From Vespa crabro (lineage: Eukaryota > Arthropoda > Insecta > Hymenoptera > Vespidae): a DNA stretch of 64,000 nucleotides. A model generated the notes under the pieces. That model did no database searches, was not told where the DNA came from, and was given only the letters and a program-made list of their open reading frames with translations. Numbering within the stretch: the first letter of the stretch is position 1; the number at the start of each line of letters is the position of its first letter. Positions 39,303 through 51,464 of the stretch are shown piece after piece. Location: NCBI RefSeq assembly GCF_910589235.1, contig NC_060956.1:17142499-17206498 (forward strand). Direction: 5' to 3'. The position numbers and the translations under genes are program-made.

Positions 39303-40630
39303 TTTTTTCTATTTCTAGTAACGTGTTCATGACGTACTTGACCATGTTCGAGGGGTAAAAAGGAAGAAGAACAAAATGTCAAAGCGAAGGGAAAGTCGAG
39401 GATTTCCTTTTTTAACTTTTGAATCCGAACGAAACGTTCGTAGATATGCTGCTAGTAGTTATTTCATGACTACTGCGAAATTTTCTATTTTTCCCTTTCG
39501 TGTTTTTCGCACGTACGTAGAAAAAAGGAAAGGAGAGAGAAGAAAAAAGAATAAATATATATATATATATATATCGATGGGAACTCATGAAACGTGCGAT
39601 AAAACGAAGGTGTCTTTCTGAAGTTCGAAGCTCCAAACGTTTCTTTTTCGCAATTTTGTGAATTTCTCCGAAAGTCGAACAGAGTTTCCCAACGAGTTCG
39701 ACGTATCCAGTATTGCGCACGTATATATGTATGTATAATATATATATATATACATATATACATACACATTATATACTCGTATGTCTTCTACTAGGGAAGA
39801 AATTTGTATAAGAAGATGAATATGTATATTTAGGATGTTTTTACAAAGTTTCCCGTGGAAGAGGATATTGGATTTTTTTTCCTAAAAGTCTCTGATGATA
39901 CTTCTTTAACTAATTAGATCGTAAAAATTTAAATTGAAGTACATAATTTTGTAATACTTGCTAGTGTTTGCTAGTGTATTCTTTAAACGATACGATATAT
40001 CATTTTTATTGATTTAAAAAAAATATCGATTAAACTTGTTATTTGTACGAGATCAAAGTTTCATAAAATTTTTGATAAGATTTTTCTATTTAAATTATCA
40101 TTTCTCTTCTATACGTTATACCTACTTACGTGTTTCAAATGAAATATTATTATTCAAAAGTATCCATTGATAAAGATGTAATTATAAACTGTTAACTATC
40201 GAAAATAAGGAAGAAAATTATTAGCATTTCATGAAATGTCATCTAATTGAGTATTATTACGTTCTAATAGTGATTATTCGGCTAGAATAGTAGATTCTAC
40301 TTTTCAATGCAGAAGATGATACTACAATACGCTGCAAGAAGAGAATGGAATGTAATTAGTCATACATTGTTACATTTTCAGAAGCTATTTGACGTAGGTG
40401 AAAATGACGAAGATTTCCATATGTATAAATTCGTCTAATCAGAGAGAGAGAGAATCTACTACCGTAATGTAGTAGAAATTTAATATTGATATATTAATGA
40501 AATTTTTATAAAAATTTTCGCTATTTATCTGAAACTTTTTAATACGATAGAGAATCGATTGATTGATCGATAGAATGGAGGACATTTAAATTATTCATAA
40601 ATGTATCATAAATAAATTTTATAACGGGTT

Positions 40631-40634
40631 AGAC

Positions 40635-40695
<61 letters not shown>

Positions 40696-40785
40696 GACAG
40701 AGAGAGACAGAGAGAGACAGAGAAAAAGAGAGAGTGAGAGAGAGACAGAGAGAGACAGAGAAAAAGAGAGAGTGAGAGAGATAGT
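40631..40785. repeat. (GA)n array grading into 38-bp higher-order repeat
   Basis: Pure GA gives way to GAGACAGA units. A block containing GACAGAGAAAAAGAGAGAGTGA is then repeated with a 38-base period (A5 tracts at 40723 and 40761). Confidence 0.85.
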
Positions 40786-41589
40786 GTGATAAAGAAGGGA
40801 TGCAATAAACGAAGATGCATCGAGTTATATTAATTCACTTTAATTTATCGTTTAAACTCAGAGGGCGAACATAATGGGATAAGAATAAAATAGTTAGTCG
40901 AGTGGTGGAACATCGATAGTTCACTCGATTGAGAAACGATACGGCAATTCGAGAGATACAGAGATAGCTTTGTAGATACGAAGATAAATCCGTTATGTAA
41001 ACTAGCCATCGACCCACTTGCTAGTTTTTCTTCCCCCACTCTCTTTTATTTTCTCTTTTTTCCTTTTTTTTTTGTCTCGTTCCAATTTTTTTTTCATTTT
41101 ATCGATTTCGATTTATAGAACTATTCTTCTCCAGACGTTACATTATCATTTGTTCCTTTCATTCGACCAATCGATTCTCACCGAGTGCTAAATTATCATT
41201 CTAATTCGTAATTCGCGATATAGATGGTGTAAAGAAAGGAAAAAAAAAAAGAAAAGAAAAAAAATAAAGAAAAATATAAAGTCACGTGTTTTGTTCATTC
41301 GAAAATATTTTCTTTACTTTCAATCGAGATAGATATACGGGAGCGCACTGAGAAGTCATTTTTTGTTCGGCATACAATATTTCTCTAACGTTTCTCTCCG
41401 TCGCGTCGTCCAGTCACGTTTTCTGTCTCAAGAAAACGGAGAAGCATGACGAGCGACATGACGAGCGAACTCCAGGTCAACGTATAACAAGATAGAAGCT
41501 GGACTACGCTCAAGAAATAAACTAGGAGGGAGGGGGTCGAACAAAACATGAAACAGGGGTGGTCGGGAATGAGTTGGGGCTGCCATCTG

Positions 41590-41630
41590 CACGACAAAAA
41601 GCGTCACAGCTTTTACGTGTGACGTATTAC
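41590..41630. promoter_or_regulatory. Inverted pair of TGACG (CRE/ATF-like) half-sites
   Basis: CGTCACA at 41602-41608 and TGTGACG at 41618-41624 are perfect inverted 7-mers separated by nine bases, followed by a further TTACGTG. It lies at the edge of a GC-richer, repeat-free island (41380-41640). Possible bZIP binding; no gene start is seen. Confidence 0.3.
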
Positions 41631-43120
41631 GTGCTATGCTCTTTGCAGATCGTATATATATGTGTGTGTGTGTGTGTATGTATCTATTATACTAGGTATA
41701 CCTTCTTTAGAAGGAATCAAAGCTACGTTTGACTTTATTATGAAATTTCAATTATTTTACCATTTCAAATATTCCCATCGATACTCAACGTCCTTTCAAA
41801 CACGAAACGAATCCTTACCTAAAACAAAAAAAAAGCAAACTTCATATTAGATTGATCTATCTAATTCATATATATAGTTGGTTACTTTATTACAAATTAG
41901 ATTTAAGTGAACATTTGATTTTATAATGATTGAGTAACGAGGTCATTGTGAAATGGAATAATACGTCTCTGGGTTTTCGAAAGAAAAGGAACTTTCTTAT
42001 TTTTTCCGAAGATTAAAATTCAGAGTCGATGACGTTTGAAAAATATTATAATGTCGAGAAAAGAATAGCAATATTATTGTGATATATAGAAAGATAGATA
42101 GATAGAATGAAAAGTAAAAGAAATTTAAGGTTTATTCGAAGATTTGAAGAAATTTGAGGGAGGAAAGAAAAAGAAGAAGAAGAAAAAAAAAAGAAAAAAG
42201 AAAAAAGAAAACTGAGATAGATTCGATTGCAACAGTAATGATAGAAACAGAATCTTATCCTCCTCAATTTTCATCGATCCTCTGAGAACTTAATGAGGCC
42301 GTGGCTCTTAAACGTTCGAACCAAATTCGCTCGTAGGATCCTTCAGTATCAGCGACTCGGGACAAGTGCTTTTCGTCGTTTTATTTCGCATTTGAGTGTC
42401 GGGGAAAAAAAAAATAAAAGAAGAGACGCCGACGTAGAAGTACGTGCTCGTTCTCGTTTTCTTTTTATCGACAACGAAGTCAAGACACGTTTATAATTTC
42501 GAACATCGTTTCGAATGGTTTCCGTTATCGATAAGACGACTATCGATTGAGTCGCGTCAATGGGTGCGAAGAAATCTTGGATTCATAGATTTGAGTTCGT
42601 TGGCCCTTAAGGACCATTTGATACTCGACTATTTTTTTTTATTGCATACGCCAGCTGCATCGATTCTTCGAGGGGTTGCATCTTCAGTTCTTATCCAGTG
42701 CGAGTAAAACGAGTGCAAAGTAGAAAAAGGGTAGAAATAAGAAAGGGGGAAAAAAAAGAAGAAAGAAAAAAAAAGATGAAAATCGAAGGTTTCGGTAGAC
42801 ATAGAGATAGCGAGGACACGTAAACGAAATAGAAGGGAAACGAAAAGGAAGAAGGAAAGGAAAAGAAACGTTGCGAACGTGCGCCCACGGAACGATGCTT
42901 TATGGGTCGTTCCTCGTGGGCAAACGATGTTTAAAGATCAAGGAAACGGCACCATTGGGAGTCAGACCGTTGCCCGATCGAGCGAGAATAACGAATGAAT
43001 ATCTAATGACGTTTTACGATCCAATATATGCCCCTGGGAGTAGCTGATATATCGCGAAAGTGTATATATATGTACGTGTATGGAGTGTCTGCGTTTGTGA
43101 TTACTCTCTTTCTCTTTTTC

Positions 43121-43125
<5 letters not shown>

Positions 43126-43168
<43 letters not shown>
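43126..43168. repeat. (TC)n array
   Basis: About 20 TC units after TTTC-rich sequence. Confidence 0.9.
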
Positions 43169-43171
<3 letters not shown>

Positions 43172-43487
43172 CATACATGTTCCCAGATGACCAAAATGCT
43201 GGTACATGCGTTCACTATTCCATGTGCTATGCGTATGGTATAACGCACAATGGATACAACGAAGTATCAATCGAAAATACATCCCGATCGAGGTACGTTG
43301 ATCCATCTACTATTTTAGAATAGGAAACAAAGGACCATTCTTCTTGAGCGACATCGATCGTAGTAGTAGCGTTTGACTACTGCATATCTATGTTCACGTT
43401 CGGGAGAACGTTTGTCGCCTAGACCTTCCATTTTGAATGTACGGAAATATTTCACTCTCTCGTAGATATAGATACGGTTATATCTAT

Positions 43488-43595
43488 CGAACGAACGAAC
43501 GAACAAACGAACGAACGAACGAACGAACGAACGAAACGAAACGAAACGAAACGAAACGAAACGAAACGAAACGAAACGAAACGAAACGAAACGAA
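43488..43595. repeat. Compound (CGAA)n-(ACGAA)13 array
   Basis: About ten CGAA tetramers with one CAAA variant (43504-43507) shift to thirteen perfect ACGAA pentamers (43531-43595). Every unit carries a CpG, giving a dense CpG cluster in otherwise CpG-ordinary DNA. Minus-strand frames read F-V-S-F-R repeats and are not genes. Confidence 0.95.
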
Positions 43596-44037
43596 TGATA
43601 CAAACGAGAGGTACGAGAGGCGTGGTCGACGTTGGCTCGTAAAATTTGTATATACATATTTTCTCCCCACTTTTCTTCTCGACAAAAAAAAAAAAAAGAA
43701 AAAAAAAAGGAAAGAACGACCTCTCTTTTCTTTCTTCCAATTTTCCGAATTGGATCCAACGGAATTCGTTTTATTTCGAGTGTACGCTCGGCCTCATCAA
43801 CTTGGAGTTTTCGAAAAAGAAAATCTTTGACCTAGATTTTGTTAATTGCTTCCAGTAATGTTTGCCAATATGAAGGTAGTTTCTGTAAATACAGCTGTTT
43901 GCTGTGCATCGTGCCGGTGCTACTGCTTCGATCGCAAAACGCGAAGAGATCAAAGAGAGCCGATCGGATTCGTTGAACTTTGCGAACGGATAGAGAACGA
44001 ATAAAAGTCAAGCTCGTACAGACTTTTACCATCTTGA

Positions 44038-44039
<2 letters not shown>

Positions 44040-44075
<36 letters not shown>
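44040..44075. repeat. (TC)n array
   Basis: About 16 TC units. Confidence 0.9.
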
Positions 44076-44079
<4 letters not shown>

Positions 44080-45829
44080 ATCGAGCATCCCGACTTTGTC
44101 ATTTTGCAAGGAATATAAATGAAGGTAGTAGTAAAACCGTACGGCGAAAGAATATGCATAAACTACAATGTTCTAGGTATTTATCAGTGCAGCGAATTCA
44201 CTCGAGAGGAATAAGCGAGTTCGCTGTATATTTCCGTGTATATTTTTGTCTATGTATGTTTATACGTGGAATAAGAGTAATGGGTTGGGACGTTATATGG
44301 GAGCGCATAATAAATTCTTATTCTATTTTCTCTGCTCCTCATTCGGATCGTAAAATTCACGATAAAGGATGCGCACTTGTTTACGATGCTTTGATGGCTC
44401 TTACTGTTTTGTAGTTCGATTCTTGTAGCTTTTTTTTCTCTCTCTCTCTCTATCTCTCTTTTTCTCTCTCTCTCTCTCTCTGTTCATCTTTTTAAGCTGT
44501 GACGTTTTCTTACTTAGTAAAGAACGATTATCGTTTCCTTACAGGTGGACGACACATTGAAGATTTATCGAGCATGCTGGTCTCTTTCGAGTTTTACGAT
44601 AAAATTTCATGCACGAACTACGACCGATATGCTGAAGAAGAAGAGGAACGAGATGAGGAGGTAAAGGGGAGAAGGAGTGACAAAGAAGAGAGGAAAAATT
44701 GGATCAAACGGCCGGTTGAAGGGCTCACAGCCGAACGGATATGCGTCTTTCCGTTTGCCAATCGTCCATTCTTCCCTTCTCAAGAGATACTCGTGAAGTT
44801 CCCATTCGTCCCTTCTTCGATATTTCTCTTCTCTCTTATCCATCCTTTGTTACATTGGATTTTGGATGATTCAAGGGAATAAAAATGGTTTTGTCTAAGG
44901 GATGAAAAACTGTTCGTTCAATCGTTACTCTTCTGTAATTATGTTCGAAGCAGCAACATATATCAATTTCGCGGGATTTGTTTTATTTTTATTTGTTTGT
45001 TTATTTTTGTAGAATATGTATATTTCATACGAAGTACGTACATGTCTGTTTTAAATATAATATCTGAAAATTCAAATATATTTCTGTGGATAACCAATCG
45101 AAATGATCGAATGTATAATATCGAATCGTGATTAAATGTTTATGAACTAAGGTAAAAATATTTCAACTTATTGTAAACTCTTTGAATTAAAAATGACGAT
45201 CTGACTCATAATATAAATTCAAACGATATTTCTCCTGTTCTCTTTCTTTTGAATTTTATCATTCGTTCTTCTTCAGGTATATTTTTATCATTTAACGTTA
45301 AACGATTCAATATAAATTCAAGGATATTACTAATATTGGTTTTTCTAAGTTCTTATTTTTACGAGGAATCTTTCAAATTTTATTTCTTACTAAGAAATAT
45401 CGTTACTCCCTAACGTATTCGAATTAAATTATATTTCCGAATAGATTTCACTTATAACTTATATTCGAAAATAGTTGCGTACTATTTTTATAATTAATTG
45501 AATTAATTAATTTGTTTGAATTAATTTTCTTAATAAACAACTCTTTTAGATTTTGTAGAATTTTCGAGAATAATAATTAAATAATAGATATAAAATTTCT
45601 TCTATATCTTTACGTATAATATTATTAGAAAAAGATGATTTATGTTTTTGATATTGTTTTAAGTAATTTGAATAATACGAACAAAAGTATTTACAATGTT
45701 TCGACCAGACTCGATTCGTAAGCGATGTACGATCGTATGACGCGTCGACACATTAATCATTGATAACGCACGCGATTGAGAATGGGAGGAGGTTTCAGAA
45801 TATTTGTGGCTAGTACTTGATAATGGTAT

Positions 45830-45831
<2 letters not shown>

Positions 45832-45868
<37 letters not shown>

Positions 45869-45960
45869 ACCTCTACCTCTACCTCTTTCTCTTTCTCTCT
45901 TTATTTCTCTCTTTATTTCTCTCTTTCTTTCGGTGATGAATTCCCTTCGAGAATTCACAA

Positions 45961-46033
<73 letters not shown>
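45832..46033. repeat. Opposed (TC)n and (GA)n arrays around a GAATTC inverted pair
   Basis: A pyrimidine block (45832-45930) and a purine block (45961-46033) face each other across about 30 bases. That spacer contains two GAATTC sites (45938 and 45951). The arms are complementary, so the unit can fold into a large hairpin. Frames on both strands are repeat translations. Confidence 0.85.
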
Positions 46034-46035
<2 letters not shown>

Positions 46036-46450
46036 TAAAGAAATCTTCTTCTAAGTTTTGCGAGAAAAGTTTCCTCATAAATTCAAGATTTTGAATTGTC
46101 CGTTCCAGCCTGCAAATGGACGCTCTTTTCTCAACGCTATAAGATATCCAACAATGTATTTGGAATTATATTTGAGAAAATTTCGGAATATTTCACAAAA
46201 AGCAAAAGTCAGCAAGGAAAGAAATTCTGTCTACGACGTATTTTCTTTTCTACGTTTTGATATTTTTCGATGATTATCGTTAACAAAGCTCAATTAAAAT
46301 AGATTGGTTTAAGAGAAAAGACAGCGATAATATGATGGAGGATGAGATAAAAATTTTCCCAATAGAAACGTGAAAGTGGAAAATTTTTCTCAGTTAAATC
46401 GAAAGTTTTGACCGAAAGCAATTCAAGCAATACCAGTACGATATTGCGTT

Positions 46451-46757
46451 ATATTATCTTTACATGCAAACGTATATGTAGATAAAAATATATTAATATC
46501 GGCTTAAAATGATGCATAAAATATCGATAAAAAGTAACGACAAATTTAACAGAATTTTTTTTAAATAAAAAAAAAAAAAAATGTATGTTGGCAAGTATAT
46601 ATTATATTTACATTTAAACATACATCTAGATAAAAGTATATTAATATTGGTTTCGAACGATGCATAAATAGGACAAAAAACATCGATGAATGTAAAAGGA
46701 TTAAAAAAAAAAGAAAAAAGAAAAAGAATAAAAAATGTTGCTGAGAATATATCTACC
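46451..46757. repeat. Tandem duplication, two ~150-bp copies
   Basis: Copies at about 46451-46598 and 46599-46757 abut in direct orientation. The first ~70 bases (TTTACAT...TAGATAAAA.TATATTAATAT..GATGCATAAA) agree at about 80% by eye, and both end in an A-rich tract followed by ATGTTG. No coding capacity. A TA array (about 46790-46811) follows. Confidence 0.85.
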
Positions 46758-46962
46758 TATAAGATACATATATGCGATATTGTATTGATATATATATATA
46801 TATATATATATGTACATATGTGAGATAAACTATCAAAGGAAATGAACGGGTCATTCTACATTGAGTGTTTTGGAAAGCCGCCCCTTCTTTCAGGAACCAA
46901 TATGTATTTACTTATTTTATATTTCTCAACTATTCTCGATTTTCTAAACTTCGTACAAACAC

Positions 46963-46963
<1 letters not shown>

Positions 46964-46996
<33 letters not shown>
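46964..46996. repeat. (GA)n array
   Basis: About 16 GA units. Confidence 0.9.
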
Positions 46997-46999
<3 letters not shown>

Positions 47000-47609
47000 C
47001 AGACGAGAAGAAAATTTGTCTTGCGTCTGTTCTCAATAAATTTCGTTGAATTTTTTGTTCGCGTAATCGATTCTAAAGCTACGATATGAAACTCTTTCAT
47101 TTTCTCGCTACGAGTCTATTCAAAAAAGTTTTTATCGTAAAAGTACGATTGTCTTGAAAAAGAGGAGTGAGGGAAAAAGACAGAGGAGAATCTGAATGAG
47201 TTCACGAGGACCGATTTGCATCAGAGATTTTCTTTTTTGTAGTTACGACGTGACTTCTTCGCGAATAGATTTTCTCAATGTAAGCGTTTAACAACCATTA
47301 TTCTCTTTAGATATTCATGCTCGACGTACTACATCGATTAATGGCCATCCATTTCGTAATCGTATCACGATGAGCGTTAAATGCTTAATAGAAATGCTTT
47401 TCATCGACAATTACGCTTTAAATTAATCTTTGTGTTTCCGCTTAGCGACGTTTCCGCTTGTTGCCACTCGATTTGACTCATCTCGTGTAATATATTATGT
47501 CATTATGATATTATGGCGATGCAGTGACATTTACGTCGGTGAATTTACACGCAAACGATCACCGAACACTCATCGCGTGTTGTATTTAATTGGTTTACAT
47601 TTGAAAATA

Positions 47610-47616
47610 CTTTCGC

Positions 47617-47652
<36 letters not shown>

Positions 47653-47685
47653 GCGAAAGTCGATATATATATATATATCGACTTT
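47610..47685. repeat. Two abutting perfect TA-cored palindromes
   Basis: Palindrome 1 (47610-47659, 50 bp) has arms CTTTCGCAG / CTGCGAAAG around sixteen AT units. Palindrome 2 (47656-47685, 30 bp) has arms AAAGTCG / CGACTTT around eight AT units. They share AAAG. Both are exact, so either could extrude as a cruciform. Confidence 0.95.
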
Positions 47686-49508
47686 ATTATATTTCTTAGT
47701 GCTTACGTTTAACGCTATTATTTCCGACGATGAATATAGCCACGATCATTGGAATTTAAATCGTCATGCATAAATAATTAATTTAATATGAATAGACGTA
47801 TACACGTTCTTAGTTTTACAATTATCAATTTAACGAATGAGAACTTAATGTAATAATGACAAAAAAGTTAATGTACTCGAGAATGTGATTATTATCATCA
47901 TAGAAAATAATTGTGTTTGTTATTCAAATTGCATAATAGGCAAGACCAGTACTCTAGCCAAGTAATCTAGGAGATTTTCAACTGAAGGAATATCCCATCT
48001 CCCTCTACCTATCTACTTTCCTCGAGTTTCTCTCTTTCTCTCTCTCTCTATCTATCTCAAGACCCTGGATATGCAAATTCACGATAACACACAGAGATGG
48101 CCATTTTGGTGTGCTAATTTTGGTCAGGTGGATCTAAGAGGAGTCTCTAATATTCTCGATTATAGTAAAGACAGAAAGGAGGACAGAAGCGAACGAAGAA
48201 AGATAGGGCTCGAGATGCTTAGCAAGGAGAAGACAGGAATATACGAATCCTGAGTTGCCCATAAATCCGTCCTTTATTATGGCAAACGTGGCCGGACACG
48301 CATGGGTTAGGTTTATTCACGATTCCGTCTACGATGCATTTCTGATAGTATGCAAATTTGAATTACTAGCATAGAGCGTCAAGAGAGAGAGAGAGAGAGA
48401 GATGAAGTGAGATGGTAGTACATCGCGATCGAATCCGGTCCATCCCTCCAAGGGTTTCCCTATCGCTTTCTCTCTCATTCTCTCTCTCTATCTCTTCATA
48501 GGATGTACATATACACATACAGGATCCGTTCGTTGCATCCCAATCTCTCTGATCCTCTCACCTATAGACTATAACATCTTTGCATTTTCAGCGATTAGGA
48601 TGATTTTGCTAACATGCCAAGGTATTCTGAGTTAGGCACATGCTCTATCGAGATAGTAATTAGGCTCAGGATTGTGTGCTCTATTAATGTCGAACCACGA
48701 GACGCATGAAACATGAACGTTATACTAATAAAATTATATTCGTGATACTTATGATTAAATCTTGCCGATGCTTTTCATTCAATTTGATTGACACAAAGGA
48801 GAAGGAGAAAGGGGAGGTGTGGATATCTTGCAGATTTCTCTAATTGAATTAAAATTCCTTCGAAACTTTTCCTTGTAATTATGCTGTCAGGATGGTTGAT
48901 GGTATAATTTCGTTATTCAAAGCTGCTTAATGCGAAATTGTTATGAGTGATACGAACGTACGTAGGTATTGTATACGTATGAGTCTACATAAACCGGCGC
49001 TTAAAAGGAACTCCCTGCTTGAAAACTATAATCGGGTTAAACAAAACTTCGTAACTGAATTTCAGGTTAAATAACAACTTTCATCTTTACCTTTGGACAT
49101 GAACTACTTCTAATCGAATTGGAATTTCTCCAGTCGTACAGTTAACCCCCAGATAATTAACAAGTTTCTCACGATCGTTTCTTCGCACTTTTTTTTTTAT
49201 AACAAACAAGTTCCTTTTCAATTGTTCATATTAAATGACGTTTATCTACCTAACTTTAAATAGACATAATAATGTTATTAAAGCGTTCTGTATTATCGTT
49301 ATATGAAAGATCATAAAATATCATTATCTAACAAAAATTTTACGTTGGAAATAATTAGATTTTTATAAGCAAACGTTTTTAGAACATTTTTCCGTGCGAG
49401 CCAATACATTTGTTTGCAATGTTACCGCGGTTGAAATGTTCGCTACTGTTATATTAAATTTTTAAAAAGCTAGTAGACTGGAATCTACCTGTATATTACT
49501 TTACAGAC

Positions 49509-49695
49509 ACCTTCTGTTACTGCGGTATTTTCTGCGAACTCACAAGAACATTCCACGAGAAACTTTCTGAAAATATCTTACAATTCTTTTCCACTTTCCT
49601 CGCATTCGCGTAAGGTAGTAGCTATAATTTCGCGGTCCATTAAAAATTTAACGCGGCCCAATATCGTGAAGCTGCCCATAGGTTGAGAGACACTG
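49509..49695 (-). mobile_element. hAT-family transposon remnant (one terminus)
   Basis: On the minus strand the segment starts CAGTGTCTCTCAACCTATGG and soon reads GGGCCGCGTTAAATTTTTAA, then GGACCGCG. This is the CAGTG...TCTCAACCT terminus typical of hAT/Charlie-type elements. Immediately outside lies TTACAGAC (49696-49703), and the identical octamer occurs at 49501-49508. It fits the hAT target-site form nTnnnnAn. The distal end does not show a matching inverted terminus, so the element is internally deleted or decayed there. No transposase is encoded. Confidence 0.6.
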
Positions 49696-51464
49696 TTACA
49701 GACAAAAAAATAAAGTAAGAATTGCTTCGAGGTACGTAAAAAAGTAACAGCAAGAAATTGGCTGGATCTTGTTAAGGAACTCGCTAGTAGAGAATTAAAT
49801 GTCCCTAAGAATAAGCTTGTAATAGATATATACGTAGGTACTTATTCGTTGCTACGTGGGACGCTTACAAATTAATTGAAACGATACTATGCAACAGAAA
49901 AATAAATCTATCGTTCGCGTGACTTACGTAAAATTGCAAGAAGAAGATACGAAATAAAACGTATTACATGGGCAAATTGAGTTCGTAACGTATGGGAGAT
50001 CGTGCTCTAGAATACAAATTCTGGACGTCGCTCTCTCAACTCCGATTATTAGCTTCTGTAATGTTTGATGAGCTATGAGATGAAAAAAGTATTAGCCAAT
50101 TACGAAGTAATTTTATCATTCGGAAATAATAATTTCTGATAGAATATATTTCAAAACGTCTGCAATCATTTCCGTGCAATTAATCAACATTCTTCTTGTT
50201 TTGACAGACTTTGGTTTTTTCTCTTTTTCTTTTTTCTTTTTTTTTTCCTTCTTTTTTCATTATTCAATGCAAATTTTTCTATTTACCATACGCGTATATT
50301 GCGTATGGATTTACGTTATTTTTTTGATATAGAGAATTGATTCTTTTCATCGACTCTATTTCACTTTTCCATTGCTATCTGAAATCAATGTAAATTTATC
50401 GAGTTAGGGGGTGGGAGAGCTATATTTATGATAACATCGAACGTTCATCAGAGGTAACGGCGGGGATAAGGTGAACAAGGGGAAAGGTTGAATTTTTTGG
50501 AGTAAAAGCGAACGGAGGATTGAGAATCAACGATCAATGCCAGTCACGTACATGCGAAAGGTAGGATTTGGTCGATGCTGTGGAGTAGGCTTCGTTGAAC
50601 GATCGAGTTATCCTTTCAGGATAGTAGGGTTGGCCAAATTCAAGGGTCGGCATCATCGTGAAAAGGACGTCCGTTTGCAATTCCGCAAATCGTCAGGAAG
50701 CTCGGTATTCACCGTGGTGCCACGATAACGTCATCGTAGATGAAAAGGAAAGAAAAGGAGAAATGTTCGTGGCCCTTCATTTATTTTTAAAGCTTAAGGA
50801 TATTTTTTATTTTTATTTGAACATAATTAATTTAACAAGATGATCCTTAATTAAGTCGAATATCAGCAAAGAATAATTATTATTATAAGATATTCGTTCG
50901 GATCGATTTTCTGACAACTATCAACAGTAAAAGTTCATTTTCATAATAATCCTTCCATTATAATTAACTGATGATATTCTAACGAACATCTACATCGTCC
51001 TTTTGTAAAGTTTGTCAAACTATCGAATCCTCTCATTGTTAATAACTTTTGTAAAATAATCAACCATAAAATAAAATAAGTTTATGCTTCATCGTGAATA
51101 TACTAGTATTACACGCTTTAATATTATTCCTGGTATATCTAATATAAGCAAGTAGAAATTTAAGTATTATGACGATCTTTGAGATGCATGAAAATGAACG
51201 GGAATTGATGGAAAATAATTTTTATACGGCGAAACGCGAAAAAACATTAGAAAATATAAAGAAATTTGATAAGACGCTGCGAAGTAGCTAATTGCAACTT
51301 AGAATGAAAACAATGAATTCTCTTTCCTTTCATTTTTCTTCGTTTATTCTTCGCTTCTTCTTCCTTTATCTTCTTCTTCTTCTTCTTCTTTTTTGTTTGC
51401 CTTTTTTTTTTCCTTTCATTGATAAACTTCTTTTCGAAGTATCCAATAGAAAACAAACAAGTAG

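Noticed and set aside
43488..43595. CRISPR-like regular array
   Set aside because: Units are 4-5 bases with no spacers. This is a microsatellite in a eukaryotic genome.
43315..43740. Phe-Val-Ser-Phe-Arg repeat protein on the minus strand
   Set aside because: Pure translation of the (ACGAA)n array.
44499..44882. 127-residue plus-strand open frame with an upstream TTTCCTTACAG
   Set aside because: The acceptor-like site is plausible but no matching donor or domain exists. The middle is an E/D/R/K-rich stretch from GAA/GAGG sequence.
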